The notes beneath the pieces are model-generated. The model saw only the letters and a list, made by a program, of their open reading frames with translations, did no database searches and was not told where the DNA came from. This document shows, in pieces, positions 23,850 to 30,911 of a stretch of 31,831 nucleotides of DNA; the first letter of the stretch is position 1; every line of letters starts with the position of its first letter. Location of the stretch: NCBI GenBank assembly GCA_964484125.1, contig CAZAEK010000021.1, positions 1 to 31,831 of the forward strand, read 5' to 3'. The position numbers were made by a program, and so were the translations under genes. The DNA is from DSSM01 sp964484125 (GTDB lineage Bacteria > Bacteroidota > Ignavibacteria > Tepidaquicellales > Tepidaquicellaceae).

Positions 23850-24917
23850 TTATTTTGTTTCTAATTCGTAAATTTTATGCCAATAGAAAAAAGCTTCAGG
23901 ATTAGACTTTTTCAATCGGTTTAGTTTTGTGTTCATTGGTTCAGCTATAACCCAATCTCTCATTTGTAATGGGATGACATATTTTTCAATAGTTTTAGCG
24001 TCATGTTTTATTAAAGTTGCAATATAAGCCGCTTTTGAGGCATGTGTAATTGCCTTCTCGATATGATAGCTTTCGGAGAAAATAAATCTTGATACACGCT
24101 GAATTCCTTGCTGTAATTGGTCAAAGTCGCCTTTCCCATCGGCACCTCTGGTTACAATACATAAAGATGTTTGATAAATATCTTCCAAAATGTCTTTGGC
24201 AGAAAGGTTATTCATTTCCCTGTACTCAAGTTCCTTCTTAACAAACTTTTTAAATGTAGTTTTAATTGTTTCTATGTCTGTTACATTATCAAACAGATTG
24301 CCAATATCAAATAATTGTTTAATAATTTCCATACTCATGCTGTCTTCACCTTTATAGTATGGAATTCCTGTGGTGTTGGGTGCAAACGCCGTTAGTTTAT
24401 CTCCAGTAATATCTTCTAAACACGGAGATTCGACAGTCAAAGGTGCTTCCATTTCCGGCAAAAAAGACGATTGAATTTTTAATTGAAGTGTATTTTTATA
24501 TTGTACTTCTTCAAAAAGAATATCGAGCAAAACATATTCTTCGTCTTTGACCGTTTTATGCAACGGAGTGTAATAAAATTAATAGTGCGCTTTATCAATC
24601 TTAGTATTTACTTTTCGTTGCTGCATTTCTTTTCTTAAAAAGCCTTGCTCAGATGCAACATTATCAAGTAATTTATCCAAATTTTCAGGTTTCATACGAA
24701 TAATAACATCAATATCTATTGATAACCTTTTCGACGAATTTAAATGAAGCATTAGCGCAGTGCCTCCTTTAAATACAAAAGCTAGTTTTTGTTTCACTAA
24801 TCCTTCTAATAACAGAAGGGCTCGAATTACCTTTTCTACAAGTATCTTGTCGGCATTCCGATTTTCTTTCGAAACCTTATTTATCCAGTCAATTGTCAAT
24901 TTTTCTCTGTCTATCAT
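23850..24917 (-). pseudogene. AbiEii-type nucleotidyltransferase toxin gene with in-frame stop
   Basis: Residues 1-112 begin MIDREKLTIDWINKV and contain the nucleotidyltransferase marks KGGTAL (G51, G52) and SIDID (D68, D70). Codon 113 (24579-24581) is TAA. The same frame continues at once (FYYTPLHKTVKDEEYVLLDI) for 242 codons and includes the C-terminal pattern ITGDKLTAFAPNTTG expected in the AbiEii family, for a total of 355 codons. A single-base change at one codon therefore splits a type IV toxin. AbiEii enzymes nucleotidylate target RNA such as tRNA and halt growth (family knowledge). The N-terminal piece alone keeps the active-site core, so residual activity cannot be excluded. Confidence 0.85.
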
Positions 24918-24938
24918 ATTCTATACTTTGTCAGCATT

Positions 24939-25607
24939 TCAACTTTGCTGCCGTAAATTTGAAATCGCACTTAAATATTCACGAAAACTTTCTTTTTTCC
25001 TTCTTCTATCTGCATAACGCATCATACGGCTTTCATTTACCGTATATTTTTTCAAAGCTTCCTGAAAAATAGTTCTCATTTCAGAACCTTGTTGAGCTGC
25101 AAATATTATATCATCACAAAAAATGTCAACAAGGATTTTTTCAATGGTGGGCGAATTAATTCTGTTAATTGTTTGTAATGGAGCTTCTGAAACCAAAGGT
25201 TTTACAATAAAGGTTTCTTTCTCATCAGGTAAGTATTTTTCAAATAAATCCTTGGTTGGTTCAATAAATACAGAGAATTTATTCTCTTTTAAATAGAAGA
25301 AAACTGATTGTGCCGCTTCTTTATCCACCTCAATAAGTATGAAGAATCTACCCGGTTGATGAATCATAAATTCATTCAAAGAAGAGGTATTCCAAATACA
25401 CATTCTCAAATACGGGAATGATTTTATTAGCTTATTGTGGATTGATTTTATTTTAGAAGTTAATTCTGGTTTATAAATTTTATTTTCACCAATTGCAAAT
25501 TTCCCTCTTCCAATCCTATTTAATACACCAGATTGAACCAAATTATAAACTCTCCAATTGATTGTAGTCGTTTTAACTTGCGGCTCTAATTGCAAATAGA
25601 ACTTCAC
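24939..25607 (-). CDS. AbiEi-like antitoxin (winged-helix, DUF6577-like)
   Basis: 222 residues from a GTG at 25605-25607. The N-terminal winged-helix motif TTTINWRVYNLVQSGVLNRI plus GRGKF is typical of AbiEi-like antitoxins. The rest (YLRMCIWNTSSLNEFMIHQP) fits the DUF6577-type form usually paired with AbiEii. It lies 21 nt before the AbiEii pseudogene on the same strand. The reading frame stays open upstream to about 25688 and encodes plausible family sequence (LNIDQLKDYFKGKKSFETSD), but there is no ATG/GTG/TTG before a TAA. Either a rare start is used or the true start was lost, and the GTG form lacks the first helices. Confidence 0.75.
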   Translation of the reverse strand: MKFYLQLEPQVKTTTINWRVYNLVQSGVLNRIGRGKFAIGENKIYKPELTSKIKSIHNKLIKSFPYLRMCIWNTSSLNEFMIHQPGRFFILIEVDKEAAQSVFFYLKENKFSVFIEPTKDLFEKYLPDEKETFIVKPLVSEAPLQTINRINSPTIEKILVDIFCDDIIFAAQQGSEMRTIFQEALKKYTVNESRMMRYADRRRKKESFREYLSAISNLRQQS

Positions 25608-25688
25608 AATATCCGATGTTTCAAAGCTTTTTTTGCCTTTGAAATAATCTTTAAGTTGGTCAATATTTAATTTATCTGTTGCGATAGC
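25608..25688 (-). other. Probable missing N-terminal codons of the AbiEi-like gene
   Basis: In frame with the antitoxin, 27 codons read AIATDKLNIDQLKDYFKGKK and then SFETSDI, directly after an in-frame TAA. Only ATC/ATT-type codons could serve as starts. An ATG changed to ATC at codon 2 of this stretch would explain it. Confidence 0.55.
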
Positions 25689-25731
25689 TTAAAATGTTAA
25701 GATGCAAATATAATAAAAAAAACTATAAATT

Positions 25732-25754
25732 GGCAGCAAAATACGAATGCTGCC
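25732..25754. repeat. 7-bp hairpin upstream of AbiEi
   Basis: GGCAGCA (25732-25738) and TGCTGCC (25748-25754) are exact complements with a 9-nt loop. It could be an operator for autoregulation by the AbiEi-like winged-helix protein, which in this family binds inverted repeats upstream of its operon (inference). Confidence 0.45.
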
Positions 25755-25779
25755 GAAATATAGAATTACTGCTGTTGAA

Positions 25780-25846
25780 CCTTGCACAAATGTTTCGTAG
25801 AAGCACGTCAGCCGCCATATTGCCAAACCGATGTTAGCGGTTAGGC
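25780..25846. repeat. attC-like half-site
   Basis: CCTTGCACAAATGT (25780-25793), GCACGTCAGCCGCCAT (25803-25818) and ATTGCCAAACCGATGTTAGC align in order with the right half of the element at 21976-22050 (CCTAGCACAAATGT, GCACTTCAGCCCCAAT, TTCGCAAAACCCCTGTTATG). It is followed by GTTAGGC at 25840-25846, which does fit the canonical attC GTTRRRY core. The matching left half is absent. Confidence 0.55.
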
Positions 25847-25917
25847 GTTCTTTTCGTTTATTCAATTTCAGTTTTTTGTCTCTCGTTAGTTTCGGTTCTC
25901 CACGCTTGCCGCTAACT
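25833..25917. repeat. Inverted repeat GTTAGCGG ... CCGCTAAC
   Basis: GTTAGCGG (25833-25840) and CCGCTAAC (25909-25916) are exact complements; the imperfect extension pairs TTAGGCGT with ACGCTTG. It lies between the attC-like half-site and the second ~160-bp repeat and contains no gene. Confidence 0.6.
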
Positions 25918-26230
25918 CGTTTATATGTACCATAAAATGGCACATACCCTTCCGAATTTAGTTGTATATGTGTCATTACTGTGATACCTTATGAAATTAA
26001 TATTAATAAAAAATATTTACAAATCATCAAACTGTGACTTTATGTTTTGAATATAGCTCCGCCATAAACGTCACAATTTTTCCATTTATTATTCATACTT
26101 GCTTCTTAAAAATTATTAAGGAATATCCAAAATTTACTTATACTTAATGCATAAATCCTGATAAAAAATAAGAAAAACCCCTTTTATTAGCAATTCAGAT
26201 TTATTTAGACTCATAGCTTTTCAGGCGTAA
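25917..26230 (+). repeat. Dispersed repeat, copy 2, interrupted by ~150 bp
   Basis: Block A is 25917-25979 (10-mers at 25924, 25937 and 25967) and block B is 26131-26230, both closely matching copy 1 at 23062-23220. In copy 1 the blocks are adjacent; here 25980-26130 separates them. The extra DNA contains a hairpin (TGTGAC-TTTATG at 26033-26044 against 26063-26075). The two copies are direct repeats bracketing the HXXEE and AbiE genes. The stretch 25689-26337 contains no gene. Confidence 0.85.
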
Positions 26231-26282
26231 AAGTATCAACATTTCAATTGCCATAAATACTCTCTGAACCGCCTGAAAAGCT
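26215..26282. repeat. 13-bp perfect inverted repeat at the end of copy 2
   Basis: AGCTTTTCAGGCG (26215-26227) and CGCCTGAAAAGCT (26270-26282). The left arm is the 3' end of block B. Copy 1 has only that left arm in variant form (GGCTTTTCAGGTG). It may be a terminal structure of the repeat, or an end for the minus-strand gene that stops at 26338. Confidence 0.6.
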
Positions 26283-26337
26283 TACCTATAAATGATTTCC
26301 GGTATTTTTTATAAGTGATGAATCTAAATATCAATAA

Positions 26338-27045
26338 TTAATCGGGAAATCCATTTCTGTCGTCATCTTTATACGCTTTGAAATTATGATTAATGTTATC
26401 TTTAATGTTATTATCTATATCGTTTGAATTTGAAATATCAAAAGGATTAAGCCAGCTGCCATTTTTAATAAACCAGATGTATGGTTTTACTATCATCGTA
26501 ATATTCGATACTGCTGCTGCAGAAATCGGTATGCTTACAGGAAACTGTAACTTCTGATGAGCAGATTTAGTTGACTTGTAAACAAAATAGTTTCCTAAAT
26601 ACCATCCTTTTACCACTACCGAATACCTTCCGTTTTCGTCAGCAAAGTCAGGGTCAGGGACTAATTCATTGTCATTTAATTTATGTATTTCAAATTTAAT
26701 CTTTTTATAATCCCCTGCAGGAATTATTGCAGAACTAATTGTATTAATGCTTGAAGACAGGTTGAGGAAAAGCACAAACGGTCCTACTTTAAAGCCGCAT
26801 GAGTCTTCGGTGGTATTTGACAATTCCAGTTTGATGTCTTTGATTAATATTTTTACTGTATCCAGTATTAAGATATTTTGTGCGTCACCGACGCTGTCAG
26901 CCGAGCTCATTCCGCTAAAACTCAGGTTCTCAGTTTGCTGCTGTATCCCTGTTGTTGACTCATTGCAACCATAGAAACCGGAGAATGATAATACTAATGC
27001 TAAAGTCATTAAGCTGATTTTGTGTTTTAAAATTGTAAATTTCAT
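26338..27045 (-). CDS. Lipoprotein, DUF4382-like
   Basis: 235 residues. A lipoprotein-type signal ends at C27 (SGFYGC, then NES); the -3 residue is atypical. The mature part has the beta-sandwich pattern seen in DUF4382-like surface lipoproteins: VKILIKDIKLEL, LFLNLSSS, AIIPAGDYKKIKFEI. It ends with an Asp/Asn-rich tail (NDIDNNIKDNINHNF, DDDRNGFPD), possibly a calcium-binding or repeat-type stretch. Function unknown. It lies just right of the accessory island and is transcribed alone. Confidence 0.6.
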   Translation of the reverse strand: MKFTILKHKISLMTLALVLSFSGFYGCNESTTGIQQQTENLSFSGMSSADSVGDAQNILILDTVKILIKDIKLELSNTTEDSCGFKVGPFVLFLNLSSSINTISSAIIPAGDYKKIKFEIHKLNDNELVPDPDFADENGRYSVVVKGWYLGNYFVYKSTKSAHQKLQFPVSIPISAAAVSNITMIVKPYIWFIKNGSWLNPFDISNSNDIDNNIKDNINHNFKAYKDDDRNGFPD

Positions 27046-27223
27046 TTCTAATTAATTTATATTTATAAAAAAGTACTTGTTGTTATTTGTTTTTATATGA
27101 ATTGTAACAATCAAAATCGTTTTTATAAAAGTAGGTGTTATATAACCATAATGTAATAGTCCGTAAGGATGAAATGAGAACTAACCTACTTGGATTAGAG
27201 TCCGGCGTAGCTGCGGGAAACAC
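27046..27223. other. Intergenic region, no gene seen
   Basis: AT-rich DNA with the promoter side of the lipoprotein gene at left. A short TCC-GTAA-GGA hairpin near 27160-27168 may be a decayed member of the GTA-loop family. The frames that cross 27083-27449 are made of repeats and are not supported as genes. Confidence 0.45.
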
Positions 27224-27332
27224 AAACCCTGTTCCGACGCGGGAGCGTCGAAACAAGAAGAAGAGGAAACCCTGTTCCGAAACAAGAAGAAGAGGAAACC
27301 CTGTTCCGACGCGGGAGCGTCGAAACAAGAAG
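27224..27332. repeat. Three tandem units with or without a GGGA hairpin
   Basis: Unit 1 (27224-27266, 43 nt), unit 2 (27267-27295, 29 nt) and unit 3 (from 27296) share AAACCCTGTTCCGA and AACAAGAAGAAGAGG-type sequence. Units 1 and 3 carry the palindrome CGACGC-GGGA-GCGTCG (27235-27250, 27307-27322). Unit 2 is identical except that exactly 14 nt of the palindrome are missing. Confidence 0.9.
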
Positions 27333-27334
27333 AA

Positions 27335-27370
27335 AAATCCCTTCCCCCATATTTCAGGAGAAAGGGATTT
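27335..27370 (-). terminator. Terminator downstream of the T9SS-sorted gene
   Basis: On the minus strand AAATCCCTT (27362-27370) pairs with AAGGGATTT (27335-27343), partly extended by CTCC/GGGG pairs, and is followed by TTTTTC. It lies after the 9-bp array that begins at the gene's stop. Confidence 0.75.
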
Positions 27371-27372
27371 CA

Positions 27373-27425
27373 ATAACTTTACGAACTTTACGAACTTTAC
27401 GAACTTTACAAACTTATTTGAACTT
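27373..27425 (-). repeat. 9-bp AAGTT array at the stop of the T9SS-sorted gene
   Basis: Forward AACTT copies start at 27375, 27384, 27393, 27402, 27411 and 27421 (9-nt period, last step 10). On the minus strand the units are AAGTTCGTA and AAGTTTGTA, and the first overlaps the TAA stop (27424-27426). Confidence 0.95.
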
Positions 27426-28720
27426 ATTTTACGAGCATCATTTTCTTAATTGAGGTGAAATCACCTGATGTAAGTTTGTAGAAGTAAACTCCGCTTGAAA
27501 GATTGCTTGCATTGAACTCTACAAGGAAGTTTCCTGCTTGCTTAACTTCGTTAACAAGTGTAGATACTTCTCTTCCGGTTACGTCATAAATTGCAAGTTT
27601 AACTAAACCTGTAACAGGAATGCTGAACTTGATTACTGTTGACGGGTTAAACGGATTCGGATAATTCTGAGCTAAGTCAAATTTTGAAGGAATCGGGTCG
27701 TTTCCGCTAATGTTAACAGTTGCACCGGTACAGCCATAAGCCGCCCATACATTAACAGGACCTGTTTCGTTATATAACACAAAACAGCTGTCATTTGATG
27801 CATATCTTACACCGGGTTTTGGAGAAATCGTTCCGGTTAATAATGCATTGTGATTCATTCTCAGGTTATTATTTAAAAAAGAACCGGATGAACTTACTCT
27901 CAAAAGCTGTAAACTGTCTGCGGAATTACCCCAGTGAATCATTGCAAGGTTATGTGAATTTGAACCTCTTACACCGACTATATCGGGAGCATAAGTAGTT
28001 GCTGTGGCAGAGCCGAATAAACCGCTCTGGTTGAATGTTCCTGCAAATGAAGATGTTGTTGACCTGAAGTATTTTGCTCTGCGCACACCTCCATCATATT
28101 GGTTGAATGCACAAATCATGCTTCCATTGTCAATTCCATTTGTAGATAATCTTGCATGAGATTTTCTTTCAGTTGGTTCAGAGCCGCCTACAGAACCACC
28201 GGCACTAAAACCTGTATATGGGGAAGAAATACCGGCTTTTGAAAAGAATAATTTTGTACTATCGTTAACATTTGAAAATACAAACATTAATGAGTCATTT
28301 GCGCCGCTTCTGAAATAAGCTATATCTGTGTGAAGAGTTTTAGGGTAAGTAGAACCATTATTCCAAAAAATTCTGTCTGCCTTGTATGAAAAAGTTGGCG
28401 AAACAGTATATGGGTTAGTACATACTGCTAATTTCTGTGAAACAGCATTTGCAGAATCAAATGAAATAGCGATGTATGTATAAGCTCCTGTTAAATAAAT
28501 AGAATTATCTGATGTTATTCTTGGGAAATAATATTTTTTGGCAGGGTCATCCCCGGGCCAGGTGAAAGCAAAAATACCTCCTACAAATGTTTGTGTTTTG
28601 AAGAAATTGGTTGTTGGTGATTTTGAGCTGTTCTGAGCTTGGTGTGAATGGCTTTTCCTGTGCCATAAGTTTTACTGTAAAAAGTAACATTAGTATTGTT
28701 AAAATAGTAGCTGATTTCAT
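27424..28720 (-). pseudogene. T9SS-sorted secreted protein with a 1-nt frameshift after the signal peptide
   Basis: GGAGG (28726-28730) precedes ATG 28718-28720 and a perfect signal peptide (MKSATILTILMLLFTVKLMA, then QEKPFTPSSEQLK), but this frame stops at a TGA near 28550. The other frame opens at about 28626 (SKSPTTNFFKTQTFVGGIF) and runs to the stop at 27424. It ends in a type A T9SS domain (QNYPNPFNPSTVI, GREV, SSGVYFYKL). Removing one A from the AAAA run at 28621-28624 joins them as EQLKSPTTNFF and gives about 431 residues. The middle is beta-rich and unknown. This may be a true mutation, phase variation at the A run, or an assembly error. The in-frame ATG at 28287 would make an unexported fragment. 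Confidence 0.85.
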
Positions 28721-28898
28721 TGCATCCTCCTTTTTAATTTAATTTTTTTCAAGACTACTATACAATTTTAAAATGATACTTTTTGGTAATATATTCATCC
28801 AACTTATTGACAAAGTTCCCCACTTTTTTAAAAAAATTGATAAATTTTTGAACTTTATTGATTTAAGTTTAGTTTATATATGTATAAAATTGGAAATT

Positions 28899-29342
28899 AT
28901 GAAATTTATCCGGGAAAATATTCTTATTGCTAACATTTTTATTTTGTGCTCTTTTTTAGCATTTGCGTTTATAAATTATTACGGGATAAATTATAATTCA
29001 TCATGTATTTCTGATTCAGATATTTATTCGGACTGTTGTTGTTGCACAGATGGTTCAGTTGAAAATGGAAATGACTGCTGCTGCTGTTGTAATTCAGATA
29101 TAAACGATGCTGATTTCCCTGAATGCAGCTGTAATATTGATAATCAAAGTAACAGTTCTGATGATACTCCTCTATTACCTTCAACAAACAATACGTCAAC
29201 AAAATTATCTCTACCGGTAATAAATCATAATAACATTTTTTCTGTCAACATTTCAGAAAAAACTTTTTTTTATAATTTTGTAATCAACATTTTTACTTTC
29301 ACACCTGATATTTATTTAAAAAATTCCAATCTGAGAATTTAG
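28899..29342 (+). CDS. Exported cysteine-cluster protein (CCCC and CCCCC), unknown
   Basis: 147 residues from ATG 28899; an earlier in-frame ATG at 28773 adds 42 residues and would bury the signal sequence, so it is not preferred. The N-terminal hydrophobic stretch (about 8-26) is a signal or anchor. The next part is acidic with 12 cysteines in 43 residues: C36, C46-C49, C60-C64, C76 and C78. No known domain is recognised. Such runs suggest soft-metal (Cu, Zn, Cd) binding. The neighbours, a double-YHS protein and an HMA-type chaperone, make copper handling the best guess. It lies 70 nt upstream of the YHS gene. Confidence 0.6.
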   Translation: MKFIRENILIANIFILCSFLAFAFINYYGINYNSSCISDSDIYSDCCCCTDGSVENGNDCCCCCNSDINDADFPECSCNIDNQSNSSDDTPLLPSTNNTSTKLSLPVINHNNIFSVNISEKTFFYNFVINIFTFTPDIYLKNSNLRI

Positions 29343-29412
29343 AATCTTAAGGGAATTTCTACGCCCGATTTCTAACTGAAAACTTTTTTTTAAAATTAAA
29401 AAATTAAATATT

Positions 29413-29907
29413 ATGAGTGTTAAAAAAATTTTCATTGCATTAGCATTTATTGTTTCATTATTTGCTTTTACAAATTATACTTACAGCCAGAGCTGTTGTG
29501 ATAAAAAATGTGAAATAAAATCCAACTGCGATAAGAACTGCACTTGTCAGAAAGATTCAAAAAACTGCAGTTCTGATAGAGGAAAAACCGGAACTTCTCA
29601 GGGAGTTCTTGACAGCGGTAAAGTATGCCCCGTTGCAGGTGAAAAAATTGATGGTCAGGGTGTAAAACTTTCTTATCTTGGAAAAGAATACACATTCTGC
29701 TGTGAAGGATGTGCTGAAAAATTTAAGAAAGAGCCACTTGACTATATTAAAGGAGAAATCCTTTGTCCTGTAATGGGTGAAACAGCTTCTAAAGAAAACT
29801 TTACTGAATACAACGGAACAAAATATTATTTCTGCTGTGCTCCATGCATAAAGAAATTCAACAAAGATCCTGAGAAGTATAAAGACGGATTTAAGGAAAA
29901 CAGATAA
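29413..29907 (+). CDS. Exported protein with two YHS/TRASH metal-binding domains
   Basis: 164 residues. Signal peptide about 1-25 (cleavage near TYSQ). A Cys-rich linker follows (seven Cys at 28-52, SCCDKKCEIKSNCDKNCTC). YHS domain 1 runs about 70-112 (C72 in CPVAGEK; C96, C97, C100 in FCCEGC) and domain 2 about 116-157 (C118 in CPVMGE; C141, C142, C145 in FCCAPC, then FNKDPEKY). YHS domains bind heavy metals and occur with copper transporters. Probably a periplasmic copper-binding protein (inference). It ends before a strong terminator, so it can be made independently of the actA operon. Confidence 0.85.
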   Translation: MSVKKIFIALAFIVSLFAFTNYTYSQSCCDKKCEIKSNCDKNCTCQKDSKNCSSDRGKTGTSQGVLDSGKVCPVAGEKIDGQGVKLSYLGKEYTFCCEGCAEKFKKEPLDYIKGEILCPVMGETASKENFTEYNGTKYYFCCAPCIKKFNKDPEKYKDGFKENR

Positions 29908-29935
29908 AAACTTTAAATAATTATTTGTTGTTAAT

Positions 29936-29977
29936 AAAAGTGTACTCTGATTTTTGCGGAGTACACTTTTCTTTTTT
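29936..29977 (+). terminator. Strong terminator after the YHS gene
   Basis: A perfect 12-bp stem AAAAGTGTACTC (29936-29947) / 29959-29970 encloses an 11-nt loop and runs into CTTTTTT. It separates the YHS gene from the HMA gene. Confidence 0.9.
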
Positions 29978-29997
29978 ACTACTAAAAATATAATCAG

Positions 29998-30210
29998 ATG
30001 AATACTTTAAAATTCAGAACAAATGTGAATTGCAATCATTGCATTGCTAAGATTACTCCATTTCTTGAAGAGATAAAATCAATCAGCAACTGGGAAGTAG
30101 ATACTGCAAGCGAAGAAAAGATTTTAACAGTAACAGGTAATGATATTACAGCTGATGAAATACAGGAAGCATTAAAAAAAGCAGGTTATAATTCAAGTAT
30201 ATACATTTAA
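29998..30210 (+). CDS. Heavy-metal-associated (HMA) domain protein, CopZ-like
   Basis: 70 residues, exactly one HMA domain. The metal site is C12 and C15 (NCNHC). The beta-alpha-beta-beta-alpha-beta pattern ends in DEIQEALKKAGYNSSI. Unlike the classic MxCxxC, Asn replaces the residue directly before the first Cys. It likely carries Cu(I) in the cytoplasm. It has no signal peptide. It lies 79 nt upstream of actA. Placement between YHS protein and alternative complex III suggests copper supply for respiration, but that is inference. No CopA ATPase is present in the window. Confidence 0.85.
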   Translation: MNTLKFRTNVNCNHCIAKITPFLEEIKSISNWEVDTASEEKILTVTGNDITADEIQEALKKAGYNSSIYI

Positions 30211-30289
30211 AAGACTAAATCTATCTGTTTTATTGAATTGATTTTTAAGATTATTTTCTGATATTTACATAAAACTTTAATACATTATA

Positions 30290-30877
30290 ATGAGTAAATT
30301 TTTACTTGATTATAACCTAAAAGTCCGTCTTCCAATTATCATATTTACTGCGACTATAGTATTTGCAATTACTTACTATGTGTCTTATGCAGAACGTAAC
30401 GGAATAGGTTATACACCTGAGCAACCAATAAAATACTCACACAAGCTCCACGCCGGCGATATGAAAATAGATTGCCAATATTGCCATACCGGAGTAGAAA
30501 AATCCAGAAATGCAGGAATTCCATCGGCAGATATTTGTATGAATTGTCATACAGTTGCAAGAACCGATAAACCTGAAATAATAAAATTAAAGGAATTTTA
30601 CGATTATAATAAACCAATACCATGGAAGCGGGTTCATAAAATTCCTGACTTTGCTTATTTCAGTCATGCAGTTCACGTTGGGAAAGGAATTGATTGCGAG
30701 AACTGCCATGGAGATATGAGAAGGACTGAAGTAGTAGGGCAGGTACATTCTTTCACAATGGGTGCCTGTCTTGAGTGTCACAGAAAACCTGAAAATAATA
30801 TTAAGGATTTTTCAAAACTGCAGGCAAAATTTAATATTAAAAAAGGTCCTGAGTATTGCTCTGCATGTCACAGATAA
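30290..30877 (+). CDS. actA: Alternative complex III pentaheme cytochrome c subunit (ActA)
   Basis: 195 residues. An N-terminal membrane anchor (about 13-31) is followed by a periplasmic domain with five CXXCH haem-binding motifs at 62-66, 83-87, 136-140, 160-164 and 190-194. Length, anchor, haem number and the actB-like gene downstream together identify ActA. In alternative complex III this subunit helps pass electrons from menaquinol to a c-type cytochrome or directly to an oxidase. First gene of the act operon in this window. Confidence 0.88.
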   Translation: MSKFLLDYNLKVRLPIIIFTATIVFAITYYVSYAERNGIGYTPEQPIKYSHKLHAGDMKIDCQYCHTGVEKSRNAGIPSADICMNCHTVARTDKPEIIKLKEFYDYNKPIPWKRVHKIPDFAYFSHAVHVGKGIDCENCHGDMRRTEVVGQVHSFTMGACLECHRKPENNIKDFSKLQAKFNIKKGPEYCSACHR

Positions 30878-30911
30878 AATCATTTTAAAGCATAAAACTT
30901 TTTTATAGTAT

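Noticed and set aside
24579..24581. AbiEii as two separate genes of 112 and 237 residues
   Set aside because: The reading frame is continuous across the TAA and the second part has no own ribosome site. Both parts together match one family protein.
25689..25976. Open frames sharing an EGYVPFYGTYK stretch, here and at 22871-23185
   Set aside because: The shared peptide is only the translation of block A of the dispersed repeat. No start signal or conserved rest was seen, and the palindromic DNA explains the similarity.
27083..27449. Open frames on both strands between the lipoprotein and T9SS genes
   Set aside because: They consist of the 43/29-nt units and the 9-bp array (Asn-Phe-Thr repeats on one strand) and overlap a terminator. 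Composition comes from repeats, not from coding.
28773..28898. Longer form of the cysteine-cluster protein
   Set aside because: The added 42 residues would place a second hydrophobic region before the signal sequence, and no ribosome site precedes the first ATG.
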